Made by a program: the position numbers and the translations under genes | Shown here: positions 57,387 to 64,000 of the stretch, one piece after another | Layout of the letters: each line of letters begins with the position of its first letter | How positions within the stretch are numbered: position 1 is the first letter of the stretch | Assembly (NCBI GenBank): GCA_958296285.1 | Contig: OY282459.1 | Location: forward strand, 942,367 to 1,006,366 | From: an uncultured Alphaproteobacteria bacterium | GTDB taxonomy: Bacteria > Pseudomonadota > Alphaproteobacteria > JAPOUT01 > G958296285 | DNA length: 64,000 nucleotides | Direction of reading: 5' to 3' | Notes under the pieces: generated by a model | The model's input: the letters and a program-made list of their open reading frames with translations, nothing else | Told to the model about the DNA's origin: nothing | The model's database searches: none

Positions 57387-58283
57387 ATGAAATACCGCAT
57401 GATTCTGATTGGCAAGCTTGAGGAGGGCATCGCCGAGCGCGTCCGCGAGACGCTTCAGCGCGGGGCGCTTCAGCGCGGCGGGGCGGGCGAGGTCGGCGAG
57501 ATCGCGTGGCTTGGCGAGGGGGAGGCTTGCGAGATTCCCTGTTCGGAGTCTGTCGCGCTTTCTGCCGAGTTGCGGGGGTTTTTGGCGGCGCGGCGCGTGG
57601 ATTGGGCTTGTCTTGAGGCGGCGGGTCGGCGGAAGCGGTGTTTGGTCGCGGACATGGATTCCACGATGATTGAGGGGGAGTCGTTGGATATTTTGGCGGC
57701 GCGGCTGGGTCATGGCGAGGCGGTCGCGGCGATCACGGATCGCGCGATGCGGGGGCAGTTGGATTTCGCCGAGGCGCTGCGCGAGAGGGTTCGGCTTTTG
57801 GCGGGGCGTGATGCGTCTATTCTTGAGGAGGTTGCCGAGTCTTTGACGCTGCGCGAGGGCGCGCGTCTTTTGGTTCAGACGATGCGCGCACATAATTGTC
57901 CTGCGCTTTTGGTATCGGGGGGGTTTGGGTGTTTTGTTGAGGTTGTTGCGGCGCGGTTGGGGTTTGAGGGGTTTCGGGCGAATCGGTTGGAGATTGTGGG
58001 GGGCAGGATTACCGGGCGGGTTGCATCTCCGATTGGGGGTCGTTTGGAGAAGCGGTTTTACGCGGAGTCTTTCGCGCGGGAGCGCGGGTTTGGGTTGGGG
58101 GATATTTTGGCTGTTGGTGATGGGGCGAATGATGTTGAGATGGTGAGGGGGGCGGGGTTGGGGGTTTCGTTTCGTGGGAGGGATATTTTGGATGATGTTG
58201 CGGATGTTTGTTTGAGGTATGGGGGTTTGGCGTCGGCGCTTTATTTGCAGGGCTATTGCAAGGAAGATTTTACGGAGGGTTAG
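57387..58283 (+). CDS. serB: phosphoserine phosphatase
   Basis: SerB makes serine from phosphoserine. An N-terminal part of about 75 residues precedes the HAD domain: CLVADMDSTMIEGESLDILA (nucleophile Asp), LLVSGGFGCFVEVVAARLGF, and GDGANDVEMVRGAGLGVSF. Length is 298 residues. From about 57850 to the stop the sequence is extremely G+T-rich (51 of 60 bases at 58141-58200), so Gly is GGG, Leu TTG and Val GTT; R5 starts 14 bases after the stop. Confidence 0.94.
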   Translation: MKYRMILIGKLEEGIAERVRETLQRGALQRGGAGEVGEIAWLGEGEACEIPCSESVALSAELRGFLAARRVDWACLEAAGRRKRCLVADMDSTMIEGESLDILAARLGHGEAVAAITDRAMRGQLDFAEALRERVRLLAGRDASILEEVAESLTLREGARLLVQTMRAHNCPALLVSGGFGCFVEVVAARLGFEGFRANRLEIVGGRITGRVASPIGGRLEKRFYAESFARERGFGLGDILAVGDGANDVEMVRGAGLGVSFRGRDILDDVADVCLRYGGLASALYLQGYCKEDFTEG

Positions 58284-58297
58284 AGCGCTTTGACGCG

Positions 58298-58514
58298 CTC
58301 CCGTTAAGGGGGGTGCGGGGGGTGCGACACCCCCCGCGAAAACAAGGCGGGCAAAGCCCGCCACTCACGCAAGCGCTAGGGAAGTCGGCGGGCTTTCTCG
58401 CGGGCTTGCCTTCGGCTGCGCCCGCTTCGTCTCGCCACGCCCGCCGACCGTAGCGGGCTTCGCCCGCTTGGTTTTTCTTGGGGGGCTAGCCCCCCAAACC
58501 CCCCGAAACGGGAG
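58298..58514. repeat. palindromic element R5
   Basis: It begins CTCCCGTTAAGG and ends near CGAAACGGGAG, so it has both termini. Inside are GGGGGGTGCGACACCCCCC, a GGCGGGCAAAGCCCGCC hairpin, the central module in the R1 orientation (58384-58448), GCGGGCTTCGCCCGC followed by TTGGTTTTTCTTGG, and GGGGGGCTAGCCCCCC. The gap from serB to the transporter (281 bases) contains nothing else. The flanking genes run in the same direction, unlike the other elements. Confidence 0.83.
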
Positions 58515-58564
58515 CAACCCAAAAATCCCTTTACCCCAAACTCCCCAATCCCTAATAAACCCCC

Positions 58565-59755
58565 ATGACCCACATGACCCCAACTATGCGAAAACGCGGA
58601 ATCATCGCCGCTATGGGATGCACCGCCGCCGCCGCCCTCGGACTCGGCGGACTCCTCCCACTCCTCTCCATCACGATGGAACGATTCCAAATCCCAGGAT
58701 ACCTCATCGGAATCAACGCCATGATGCCTTTCCTCTCCGCAATGCTCGTCATGCCCTTCCTCCCCAAAATCATGGCGAAAACCAAAACCGCGCCCCTCCT
58801 CCTCACACTCATAATCCTCTCCAGCTTCCTTACCCTCCTCTACGGAGTCTTCCTAGACTTCTATGTCTGGTTCCCTCTCCGCTTCCTCAACGGCATCGCG
58901 CTCGGAATGCTCTTCGCCATCAGCGAAGCATGGATCAACCACTTCGCCGAAGAAAAATACCGCGGACGAATCATCGCCATCTACGCCACAATCCTCTCCG
59001 GATGCTTCGCCTTCGGACCGGCGATCCTCTGGATCGCAGGAACCGAAGGCATCGCGCCATACGCCCTCTGCGCGATCCTCATGCTCATCGCCCCCCTCCC
59101 CGTGATCGGCGCATGGAACCTGCCGCAAGCCTTCGCCGAAGAACCCGAAGCCCATCACGTCCGCTTCAGACAATTCTTCTTCATCGCCCCAACCCTGATG
59201 CTCGCCGGCGTCGTCTATGGCGGCGTGGAAATCGGGATCCTCACCTTCATGCCCATCTACGGTCTGCGGCTCGGCCTTTCGGAAATGCTCTCGGCGGCGG
59301 CGCTGACCGCCTTCTCGCTCGGCAATATCTGCTGCCAAATCCCAATTGGCTATCTCGCCGACAAATATGATCGCATGACGGTTCTTTTTCTTTGCGCGGC
59401 GATTGCCTCGCTCTCGGCGCTCGCCATGCCGCTCCTCTTCTTCGCCGCGCCGCAAATGACGCCGCTCGTCATTCTCGGCTTCGCCTTCCTCCTCTTCATC
59501 TTCGGAGGCTTCGCGGTCGGAATCTATACGCTTGCGATGATTATCATCGGCGAGCGCTTTGCCGCCGCCGCCCTCGCCGGCGCCAACGCCGCGCTCGTCT
59601 TCTGCTACAATCTGGGGAGTCTGCTGACGCCGCCCACCGCCGGCGTGGTCATGGATTCTGTCCCTGTTTACGGACTCCCCCTCCTCCTCGCCGCCATCAC
59701 AGGCAGCGTCCTCACAAGACCCCTCTGGCGAAAATTTTTCCAAAGACCCGCTTGA
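58565..59755 (+). CDS. MFS transporter
   Basis: The 396-residue protein has 12 hydrophobic segments and the YcaD-like MFS pattern: GLGGLLPLLSITMERFQIPG, PLRFLNGIALGMLFAISEAW and the loop motif EEKYRGRIIAIYATILSGC, then IPIGYLADKYDRMTVL in the second half. The substrate is unknown. ATG 58565 is used; an ATG at 58574 is possible. The first half is A+C-rich after R5. Confidence 0.88.
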   Translation: MTHMTPTMRKRGIIAAMGCTAAAALGLGGLLPLLSITMERFQIPGYLIGINAMMPFLSAMLVMPFLPKIMAKTKTAPLLLTLIILSSFLTLLYGVFLDFYVWFPLRFLNGIALGMLFAISEAWINHFAEEKYRGRIIAIYATILSGCFAFGPAILWIAGTEGIAPYALCAILMLIAPLPVIGAWNLPQAFAEEPEAHHVRFRQFFFIAPTLMLAGVVYGGVEIGILTFMPIYGLRLGLSEMLSAAALTAFSLGNICCQIPIGYLADKYDRMTVLFLCAAIASLSALAMPLLFFAAPQMTPLVILGFAFLLFIFGGFAVGIYTLAMIIIGERFAAAALAGANAALVFCYNLGSLLTPPTAGVVMDSVPVYGLPLLLAAITGSVLTRPLWRKFFQRPA

Positions 59756-59779
59756 CTCCAACGAACCCCGCGATACCAT
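59752..59779 (+). promoter_or_regulatory. predicted promoter of rpmG
   Basis: TTGACT (59752-59757), a 16-base spacer and TACCAT (59774-59779) lie 32 bases before rpmG, partly over the MFS stop codon. Confidence 0.45.
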
Positions 59780-59811
59780 AACAACGCGACCGAGGAGAGA
59801 GCGCGAGAACC

Positions 59812-59994
59812 ATGGCGAAGCCGACAAGCGTCAAAATCAAAATGGAAAGTTCCGCAGGAACGGGCTATTACTACGTCACGAAAAAAAGCTCCCGTCCCAA
59901 ACCGGGCGGCGGACAGCGCGAGAAACTCTCTATGCGGAAATATGATCCTGTCGCGCGCAAACATGTCGCCTTCAACGAGGCGAAGATCAAATAG
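59812..59994 (+). CDS. rpmG: 50S ribosomal protein L33
   Basis: The 60-residue protein [20 protein letters not shown] followed by [13 protein letters not shown] and [15 protein letters not shown] is L33 of the Cys-free (non-zinc) type, a small protein near the ribosomal E site. GAGGAGAG precedes the start. It lies between the transporter and the aldehyde dehydrogenase gene. Confidence 0.96.
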   Translation: MAKPTSVKIKMESSAGTGYYYVTKKSSRPKPGGGQREKLSMRKYDPVARKHVAFNEAKIK

Positions 59995-60026
59995 TCTAAA
60001 ACGCTCACGGAACAAGGAGGAGTTTC

Positions 60027-61535
60027 ATGTCCATATCTCACGAATCATCAGCGGCAGACGCGCTCCGCGCCAAAGCGGCAGCGCTTTCTTTCACGAGCCA
60101 AGCCTTCATTGAAGGCGATTATCGGGACGCCGCCTCAGGCGAGACCTTTGAATGCGTCAGCCCGATTGACGGCAAAGTCTTGACGAAGGTCGCCGCATGC
60201 GACAAGGAAGACGTGGATCGCGCCGTCAAGGCGGCGCGCAAAGCCTTTTCATCGGGAAGCTGGTCGGACATGGCGCCGGCGGGGCGCAAGAAGATTCTTC
60301 TTAAATTCGCCGATCTCATCGCCAAGAACGCCGAGGAACTCGCGCTTTTGGAGACGCTGGATATGGGCAAGCCCATCAGCTTTTCCAAGAGCGTGGATAT
60401 GCCGGCGGTCGCCAACACAGTGCGCTGGTATGCGGAGGCGGTGGACAAGGTCTATGACGAAATCGCGCCGACCGCGAAGACGTCTTTGGATTTGATCACG
60501 CGCGAGCCGATGGGGGTTATCGCGGCGGTTGTGCCGTGGAACTTCCCGCTTTTGATGGCGACGTGGAAGATCGCGCCGGCTTTGGCGGCGGGGAATTCGG
60601 TGATTCTAAAACCTGCCGAGCAGTCGCCTTTGACGGCGCTGCGCGTGGCGGCGCTCGCCGCCGAGGCGGGTCTGCCTGAGAACACGCTGCAGGTCTTGCC
60701 CGGCATGGGCGAGACGGCGGGACAGGCGCTCGGACGTCATATGGATGTGGATATGATCGCTTTCACCGGCTCTACGGAGGTTGGCAAGTTTTTCTTGCGT
60801 TATTCGGGCGAGTCCAACATGAAGGCGATTTCGTTGGAGTGCGGCGGCAAGACTCCGAACATTGTTTTTGACGATGCGGAGAGTTTAGACGGCGCGGCGC
60901 AGGCGGCGGCGCAGGGCGTTTTCTTCAACTCGGGACAGGTTTGCATTGCCGCGACTCGTCTGTTGGTTCAGGAGAAGATCCATGATGAGTTCTTGGAGAA
61001 GGTGAAGCAGGTTGGCGAGCATATGCAGCCCGGCGATCCGTTGGATCCGAAGACCTTCATGGGGTCTATGGTGGATAAGACGCAGACGGAGCGCGTCATG
61101 TCTTACATTGGCGTTGGCGAGAAGGAGGGCGCGGGCTTGGCGATGGGCGGCAAGCAGGTCATGCAGAACACCGGCGGCTATTACATTGAGCCGACGATCT
61201 TTGATGGCGTGGACAATAAGATGCGTGTCGCGCAGGAGGAGATTTTTGGTCCTGTTCTTTCCACTTTGACGTTCAAGGATGAGGCGGAGGCTTTGCGGAT
61301 TGCGAATGACAGCATTTATGGTTTGCAGGCGACTTTATGGACGAAGGACATAAACAAGGCGTTTCGGATTGCTCGTGGTTTGCGGTCTGGGACGGTGACT
61401 GTGAATGACATAAATGGGGGTGGGACGGCGGTTCCGTTTGGTGGTTATAAGCAGTCTGGGATTGGGCGTGATAATTCGCTGCATGCTTTGGAGAAGTATT
61501 CGCAGGTTAAGACGACTCATATTTTGATCTCGTGA
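60027..61535 (+). CDS. NAD(P)+ aldehyde dehydrogenase, PuuC/betaine aldehyde type
   Basis: The 502-residue enzyme has VVPWNFPLLMATWKIAPALA (cofactor), AFTGSTEVGKFFLRYSGESN, LECGGKTPNIVFDDAESLDG (general-base Glu) and FFNSGQVCIAATRLLVQEKI (catalytic Cys). It most resembles gamma-glutamyl-gamma-aminobutyraldehyde dehydrogenases but the substrate is not fixed. AAGGAGGAG precedes ATG 60027. Composition goes from A+C-rich at the 5' end to G+T-rich at the 3' end. The stop is followed at once by R6. Confidence 0.92.
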   Translation: MSISHESSAADALRAKAAALSFTSQAFIEGDYRDAASGETFECVSPIDGKVLTKVAACDKEDVDRAVKAARKAFSSGSWSDMAPAGRKKILLKFADLIAKNAEELALLETLDMGKPISFSKSVDMPAVANTVRWYAEAVDKVYDEIAPTAKTSLDLITREPMGVIAAVVPWNFPLLMATWKIAPALAAGNSVILKPAEQSPLTALRVAALAAEAGLPENTLQVLPGMGETAGQALGRHMDVDMIAFTGSTEVGKFFLRYSGESNMKAISLECGGKTPNIVFDDAESLDGAAQAAAQGVFFNSGQVCIAATRLLVQEKIHDEFLEKVKQVGEHMQPGDPLDPKTFMGSMVDKTQTERVMSYIGVGEKEGAGLAMGGKQVMQNTGGYYIEPTIFDGVDNKMRVAQEEIFGPVLSTLTFKDEAEALRIANDSIYGLQATLWTKDINKAFRIARGLRSGTVTVNDINGGGTAVPFGGYKQSGIGRDNSLHALEKYSQVKTTHILIS

Positions 61536-61536
61536 T

Positions 61537-61852
61537 CTCCCGTTGAGGGGGGTCAAGGGGGGCTTGCCCCCCTTGAAAAACCAAGCGGGCGAAGCCCGCT
61601 ATAGTCGGCGGGCGTGGCGAGACGAAGCGGGCGAAGCGCGACAGCGCAAGCCCGCGAGAAAGCCCGCCGACCCTCCCTGCTTACAAGAGCTCTTGCGGGC
61701 AGGGGGCGCGTGGGTGGCGGTCGCATTTGCTCGCTTCGCGTTGCTCCGCTCGCAAATGCTTTCTTCGCCGCCACCACCCACGCGCATAGGCGGGCTTGCG
61801 CCCGCCTTGGTTTTTTTGGGGGGCTAGCCCCCCAAACCCCCCTTCACGGGAG
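61537..61852. repeat. palindromic element R6
   Basis: This is the most complete copy and fills the 330-base gap between convergent genes. CTCCCGTTGAGG begins it and CCTTCACGGGAG ends it. Between are AAGGGGGGCTTGCCCCCCTT, GCGGGCGAAGCCCGC with TATAGT, the central module (61604-61671), a CCCTGCTTAC/GGGCAGGG hairpin around AAGAGCTCTT, the GCGCGTGGGTGGCGG/CCGCCACCACCCACGCGC arms with an inner GCATTTGC/GCAAATGC stem, a GGCGGGCTTGCGCCCGCC hairpin with TTGGTTTTTTT, and GGGGGGCTAGCCCCCC. Confidence 0.88.
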
Positions 61853-61865
61853 AAAGTCAGGGCGC

Positions 61866-62090
61866 TCAGCCAATCCAAAACATCACCAAACCCGTCAAAA
61901 ACGCCGCCACAGATGTCGCCTGCAAACTCCTCCGCAACAACAAAAACTCCACAGGCGCGCTAGACACCGTCCCCCGAATAACCTCCCCCGCCTCATCCTG
62001 AGTCCGAACCCCCACAGGCAACAACGCCAAAAAAACGCACCACCACACAATGAAAAATATCCCAAACGCTAATACAAAATCCCCAACCAC
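61866..62090 (-). CDS. DUF1467 family small membrane protein
   Basis: The 74-residue protein has two transmembrane helices (VLAFGIFFIVWWCVFLALLP and LQATSVAAFLTGLVMFWI) and between them VGVRTQDEAGEVIRGTVSSA, the hallmark of DUF1467. Its function is unknown. It follows mce by 5 bases, and this rnj-mce-DUF1467 order is widespread in alphaproteobacteria. Confidence 0.9.
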   Translation of the reverse strand: MVGDFVLAFGIFFIVWWCVFLALLPVGVRTQDEAGEVIRGTVSSAPVEFLLLRRSLQATSVAAFLTGLVMFWIG

Positions 62091-62095
62091 AAACC

Positions 62096-62509
62096 CTAAA
62101 CCTCCTCTAACTCAACCAACGTCCCGCAAAAATCACGCGGATGAAAAAATAAAACAGGCTTCCCATGAGCCCCAACGCTCGGCTCGCCCGAACCAATCGG
62201 ACGAAAACCCTTCGCTATCAAATCATCACGCGCCGCAATAATGTCCCCAACCTCATAACATAAATGATGCATCCCCCCCTTCGGATTGCGCTCCAAAAAA
62301 GCCGCGATCGGAGAAGCCTCGCCCAACGGCGTGATCAACTCCACACACGCCGTCCCGACAAGACGAACAATCACCGTGGATACCCCCTGATCCGGCAAAT
62401 CTTTCGCCTCCGAGACCTCCGCCCCCAAAATATCCCGATAAAAAGACGCCGCCGCCTCCAAATCCGGAACCGCCACCGCAACATGATTCAATCGCCCAAT
62501 CCCAACCAT
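62096..62509 (-). CDS. mce: methylmalonyl-CoA epimerase
   Basis: Mce interconverts (R)- and (S)-methylmalonyl-CoA in propionate metabolism. It has the vicinal-oxygen-chelate fold: LNHVAVAVPDLEAAASFYRD (metal His), VELITPLGEASPIAAFLERN (Glu), GGMHHLCYEVGDI (His), and GTLVELEEV (Glu). Length is 137 residues. ATG 62509 has GGGAGG upstream and is preferred to the in-frame TTG at 62524. It lies just downstream of rnj. Confidence 0.94.
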   Translation of the reverse strand: MVGIGRLNHVAVAVPDLEAAASFYRDILGAEVSEAKDLPDQGVSTVIVRLVGTACVELITPLGEASPIAAFLERNPKGGMHHLCYEVGDIIAARDDLIAKGFRPIGSGEPSVGAHGKPVLFFHPRDFCGTLVELEEV

Positions 62510-62520
62510 AACAACCTCCC

Positions 62521-64000
62521 TCAACCATCATCCACGCGCTGAATGTGCAAATGCAAATACGGAATCTTGCCCCATCTCCGCCGAAACACATTCAGAATAA
62601 AACGCTTCAACATCTTATGAACCGCCTCGCGCCGCCGCGTGCGCTGCTTCTCCATCAACTCAAACGCCTCGTCTATCGCGTCCAAAACATGCTCGCGCAT
62701 CTCCACGCCCTCGGCATCCTCGCCCGGAATGCCGCAGAAAGAAACCATCGCCTCATCCAGCGGGAAGCCGTCCGCGTCCAACATCAGCGACACCGCAAGG
62801 ACGCCGTTCTTCGCCAACTCCTCGCGCTCGCGCATGATGCCTTTGTGATCGGCGGGAAGCAGAATCTGTCCGTCCAAATAAAGCCGACCATTCCGCGCCC
62901 CCCCGACCTGCGACGCCTCCCCCGGCGCCAAATGAATGATCGCCCCATTCGTAGGAACAATCGCCAACGGAACCTGCAGATCCCTCGCAAGAGACGCATG
63001 CTCCTTCATATGACGCCGCTCGCCATGAACGGGAATCGCGATCTTCGGCCGAACCCACCGATACATGGACGCAAGCTCATCACGACACGGATGCCCGGAA
63101 ATATGCAATTTCGGATCATGCTTCGGCGTCAAAACCTCCACGCCGCGCTCCGCGAGGAAATTGTAAAGACGGGCGATGTCTTTCTCATTGCCCGGAATCT
63201 CGCGCGAGGAAAAAATGACCCTGTCGCCCTCCGACATTCGCAGAACCCGATGCGTTCCCATCGCGATTCGCGGGAGCGCCGATTCCGGCACCCCTTGGCT
63301 GCCGGTGCATAAAAAGAGAATCTTGCCGCGCGCCGCCGCCGCGCCCTGCTCTTCCGACAGAAAAGGCGGAAGGCCCTGCAGATAGCCCGTATCCTGCGCC
63401 GCGCCGACAATGCGCCGCATGGAGCGTCCGGCGAGGGCGACTCGGCGTCCGTGTTTTTGGGCGGCGCGCGCGATCGTCTCAAGGCGCGCGACATTGGAGG
63501 CGAAGGAGGTGACGAAAACGCGCCCCTCGCATCCGCCGATGGCGTCATGCATCGCGCCTTCCACATCGGCTTCCGATCCCGCCTCGCCATGCTCAAAGAC
63601 ATTGGTGGAATCGCAGACCATCGCCAAGACGCCCTCCGCGCCCAATCTTTTGAGCGCCTCTTCGTCAGTCGTCTCGCCAATGACGGGATCGGGGTCTATC
63701 TTCCAATCCCCCGTATGGAGAATGTTGCCGAGAGGCGTCCTGATCGCCAGACCGTTCGGCTCGGGGATGGAATGGGTCAGCGTGATCAGTTCTATCTTGA
63801 AGGGATCAAGACGAATCCCGCTCCCCAAAGGCACGACATGCATAGGCACTCTGCCGTAGATTCCCGCCTCCAGCAGACGCGATTTGATAAGCGCCGCCGT
63901 GAAGGGGGTCGCATAGACCGGCGCTTCCAGCCGAGGCCAGAGCGCCGCCAGCGCGCCCACATGATCCTCATGCCCGTGAGTGAGAACGATGCCGAGCAAT
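62521..64000 (-). CDS. rnj: ribonuclease J (5' end outside window)
   Basis: RNase J is a metallo-beta-lactamase/beta-CASP RNase with 5'-3' exo- and endonuclease activity. The visible part begins within VLTHGHEDHVGAL, the HxHxDH metal motif. It continues with LTHSIPEPNGLAIRTPLGNI, HTGDWKID, the beta-CASP region FVTSFASNVARLETIARAAQ, CTGSQGVPESALPRIAMG, and IPVHGERRHMKEHASLAR. The N-terminal 60-70 residues lie beyond the window edge. It ends 11 bases before mce. Confidence 0.96.
   Translation of the reverse strand, partial: LLGIVLTHGHEDHVGALAALWPRLEAPVYATPFTAALIKSRLLEAGIYGRVPMHVVPLGSGIRLDPFKIELITLTHSIPEPNGLAIRTPLGNILHTGDWKIDPDPVIGETTDEEALKRLGAEGVLAMVCDSTNVFEHGEAGSEADVEGAMHDAIGGCEGRVFVTSFASNVARLETIARAAQKHGRRVALAGRSMRRIVGAAQDTGYLQGLPPFLSEEQGAAAARGKILFLCTGSQGVPESALPRIAMGTHRVLRMSEGDRVIFSSREIPGNEKDIARLYNFLAERGVEVLTPKHDPKLHISGHPCRDELASMYRWVRPKIAIPVHGERRHMKEHASLARDLQVPLAIVPTNGAIIHLAPGEASQVGGARNGRLYLDGQILLPADHKGIMREREELAKNGVLAVSLMLDADGFPLDEAMVSFCGIPGEDAEGVEMREHVLDAIDEAFELMEKQRTRRREAVHKMLKRFILNVFRRRWGKIPYLHLHIQRVDDG

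Overview
The window is 64 kb of roughly 60% G+C chromosome from an alphaproteobacterium; I cannot name the genus. The evidence is conserved gene order: lpxC-bamD-ligA, a CckA-like kinase next to recA and alaS, purC-purS-purQ-purL-bolA-grxD, folE-hisI-patatin-CBS, and rnj-mce-DUF1467. Genes are tightly packed, with many 4-bp ATGA start/stop overlaps. No rRNA, CRISPR array, prophage or transposase gene is visible. Two tRNA genes are present, Gln(CTG) and Glu(TTC).

Layout. 1-5.8 kb: cell wall and division (murG-murC-murB-ddl-ftsZ, with ftsQ and ftsA absent from their usual place). 6-12.9 kb: an M24 aminopeptidase, a membrane-anchored endonuclease/exonuclease/phosphatase protein, a UvrD/PcrA helicase behind an abortive-infection gene, a thioesterase and tRNA-Gln. 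12.9-17.8 kb: rlmE, ligA, bamD and lpxC. 18.3-22.8 kb: GMP synthesis (guaB, guaA), with guaA carrying a ten-copy in-frame 51-bp array. 22.9-31 kb: tRNA-Glu, dksA, the CckA-like kinase, recA, a BglII-like restriction-modification pair and alaS. 31-41 kb: yidD, an Fe-S scaffold gene, cysS, folE-hisI, patatin, CBS, enoyl-CoA hydratase, cysE, a dehydrogenase, an M20 peptidase and a Dam-like methylase. 41.3-46.1 kb: purine synthesis with bolA and grxD. 46.1-52 kb: a methyltransferase-HNH fusion, rpsD, trmJ, icd and a beta-propeller lipoprotein. 52-64 kb: small enzymes, a GGDEF protein, miaA, serB, an MFS transporter, rpmG, an aldehyde dehydrogenase, DUF1467, mce and a partial rnj.

Three features stand out beyond the gene list. 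(1) The tetranucleotide TCGA is almost absent: I found 14 sites where about 230 would be expected by chance, and nine of them lie at exact 51-bp intervals in the guaA array. (2) Six large nested-palindrome elements (called R1-R6 here, terminal motif CTCCCGT) lie between genes, and their central module occurs in both orientations. (3) At every R element the strand composition flips abruptly, from G+T-rich on the left to A+C-rich on the right, whatever the gene direction, giving a sawtooth across the window.

Defence and methylation genes (Abi, the BglII-like pair, the Dam-like methylase, the methyltransferase-HNH fusion) are not grouped in an island. Each sits as a single insertion in an otherwise conserved housekeeping neighbourhood.
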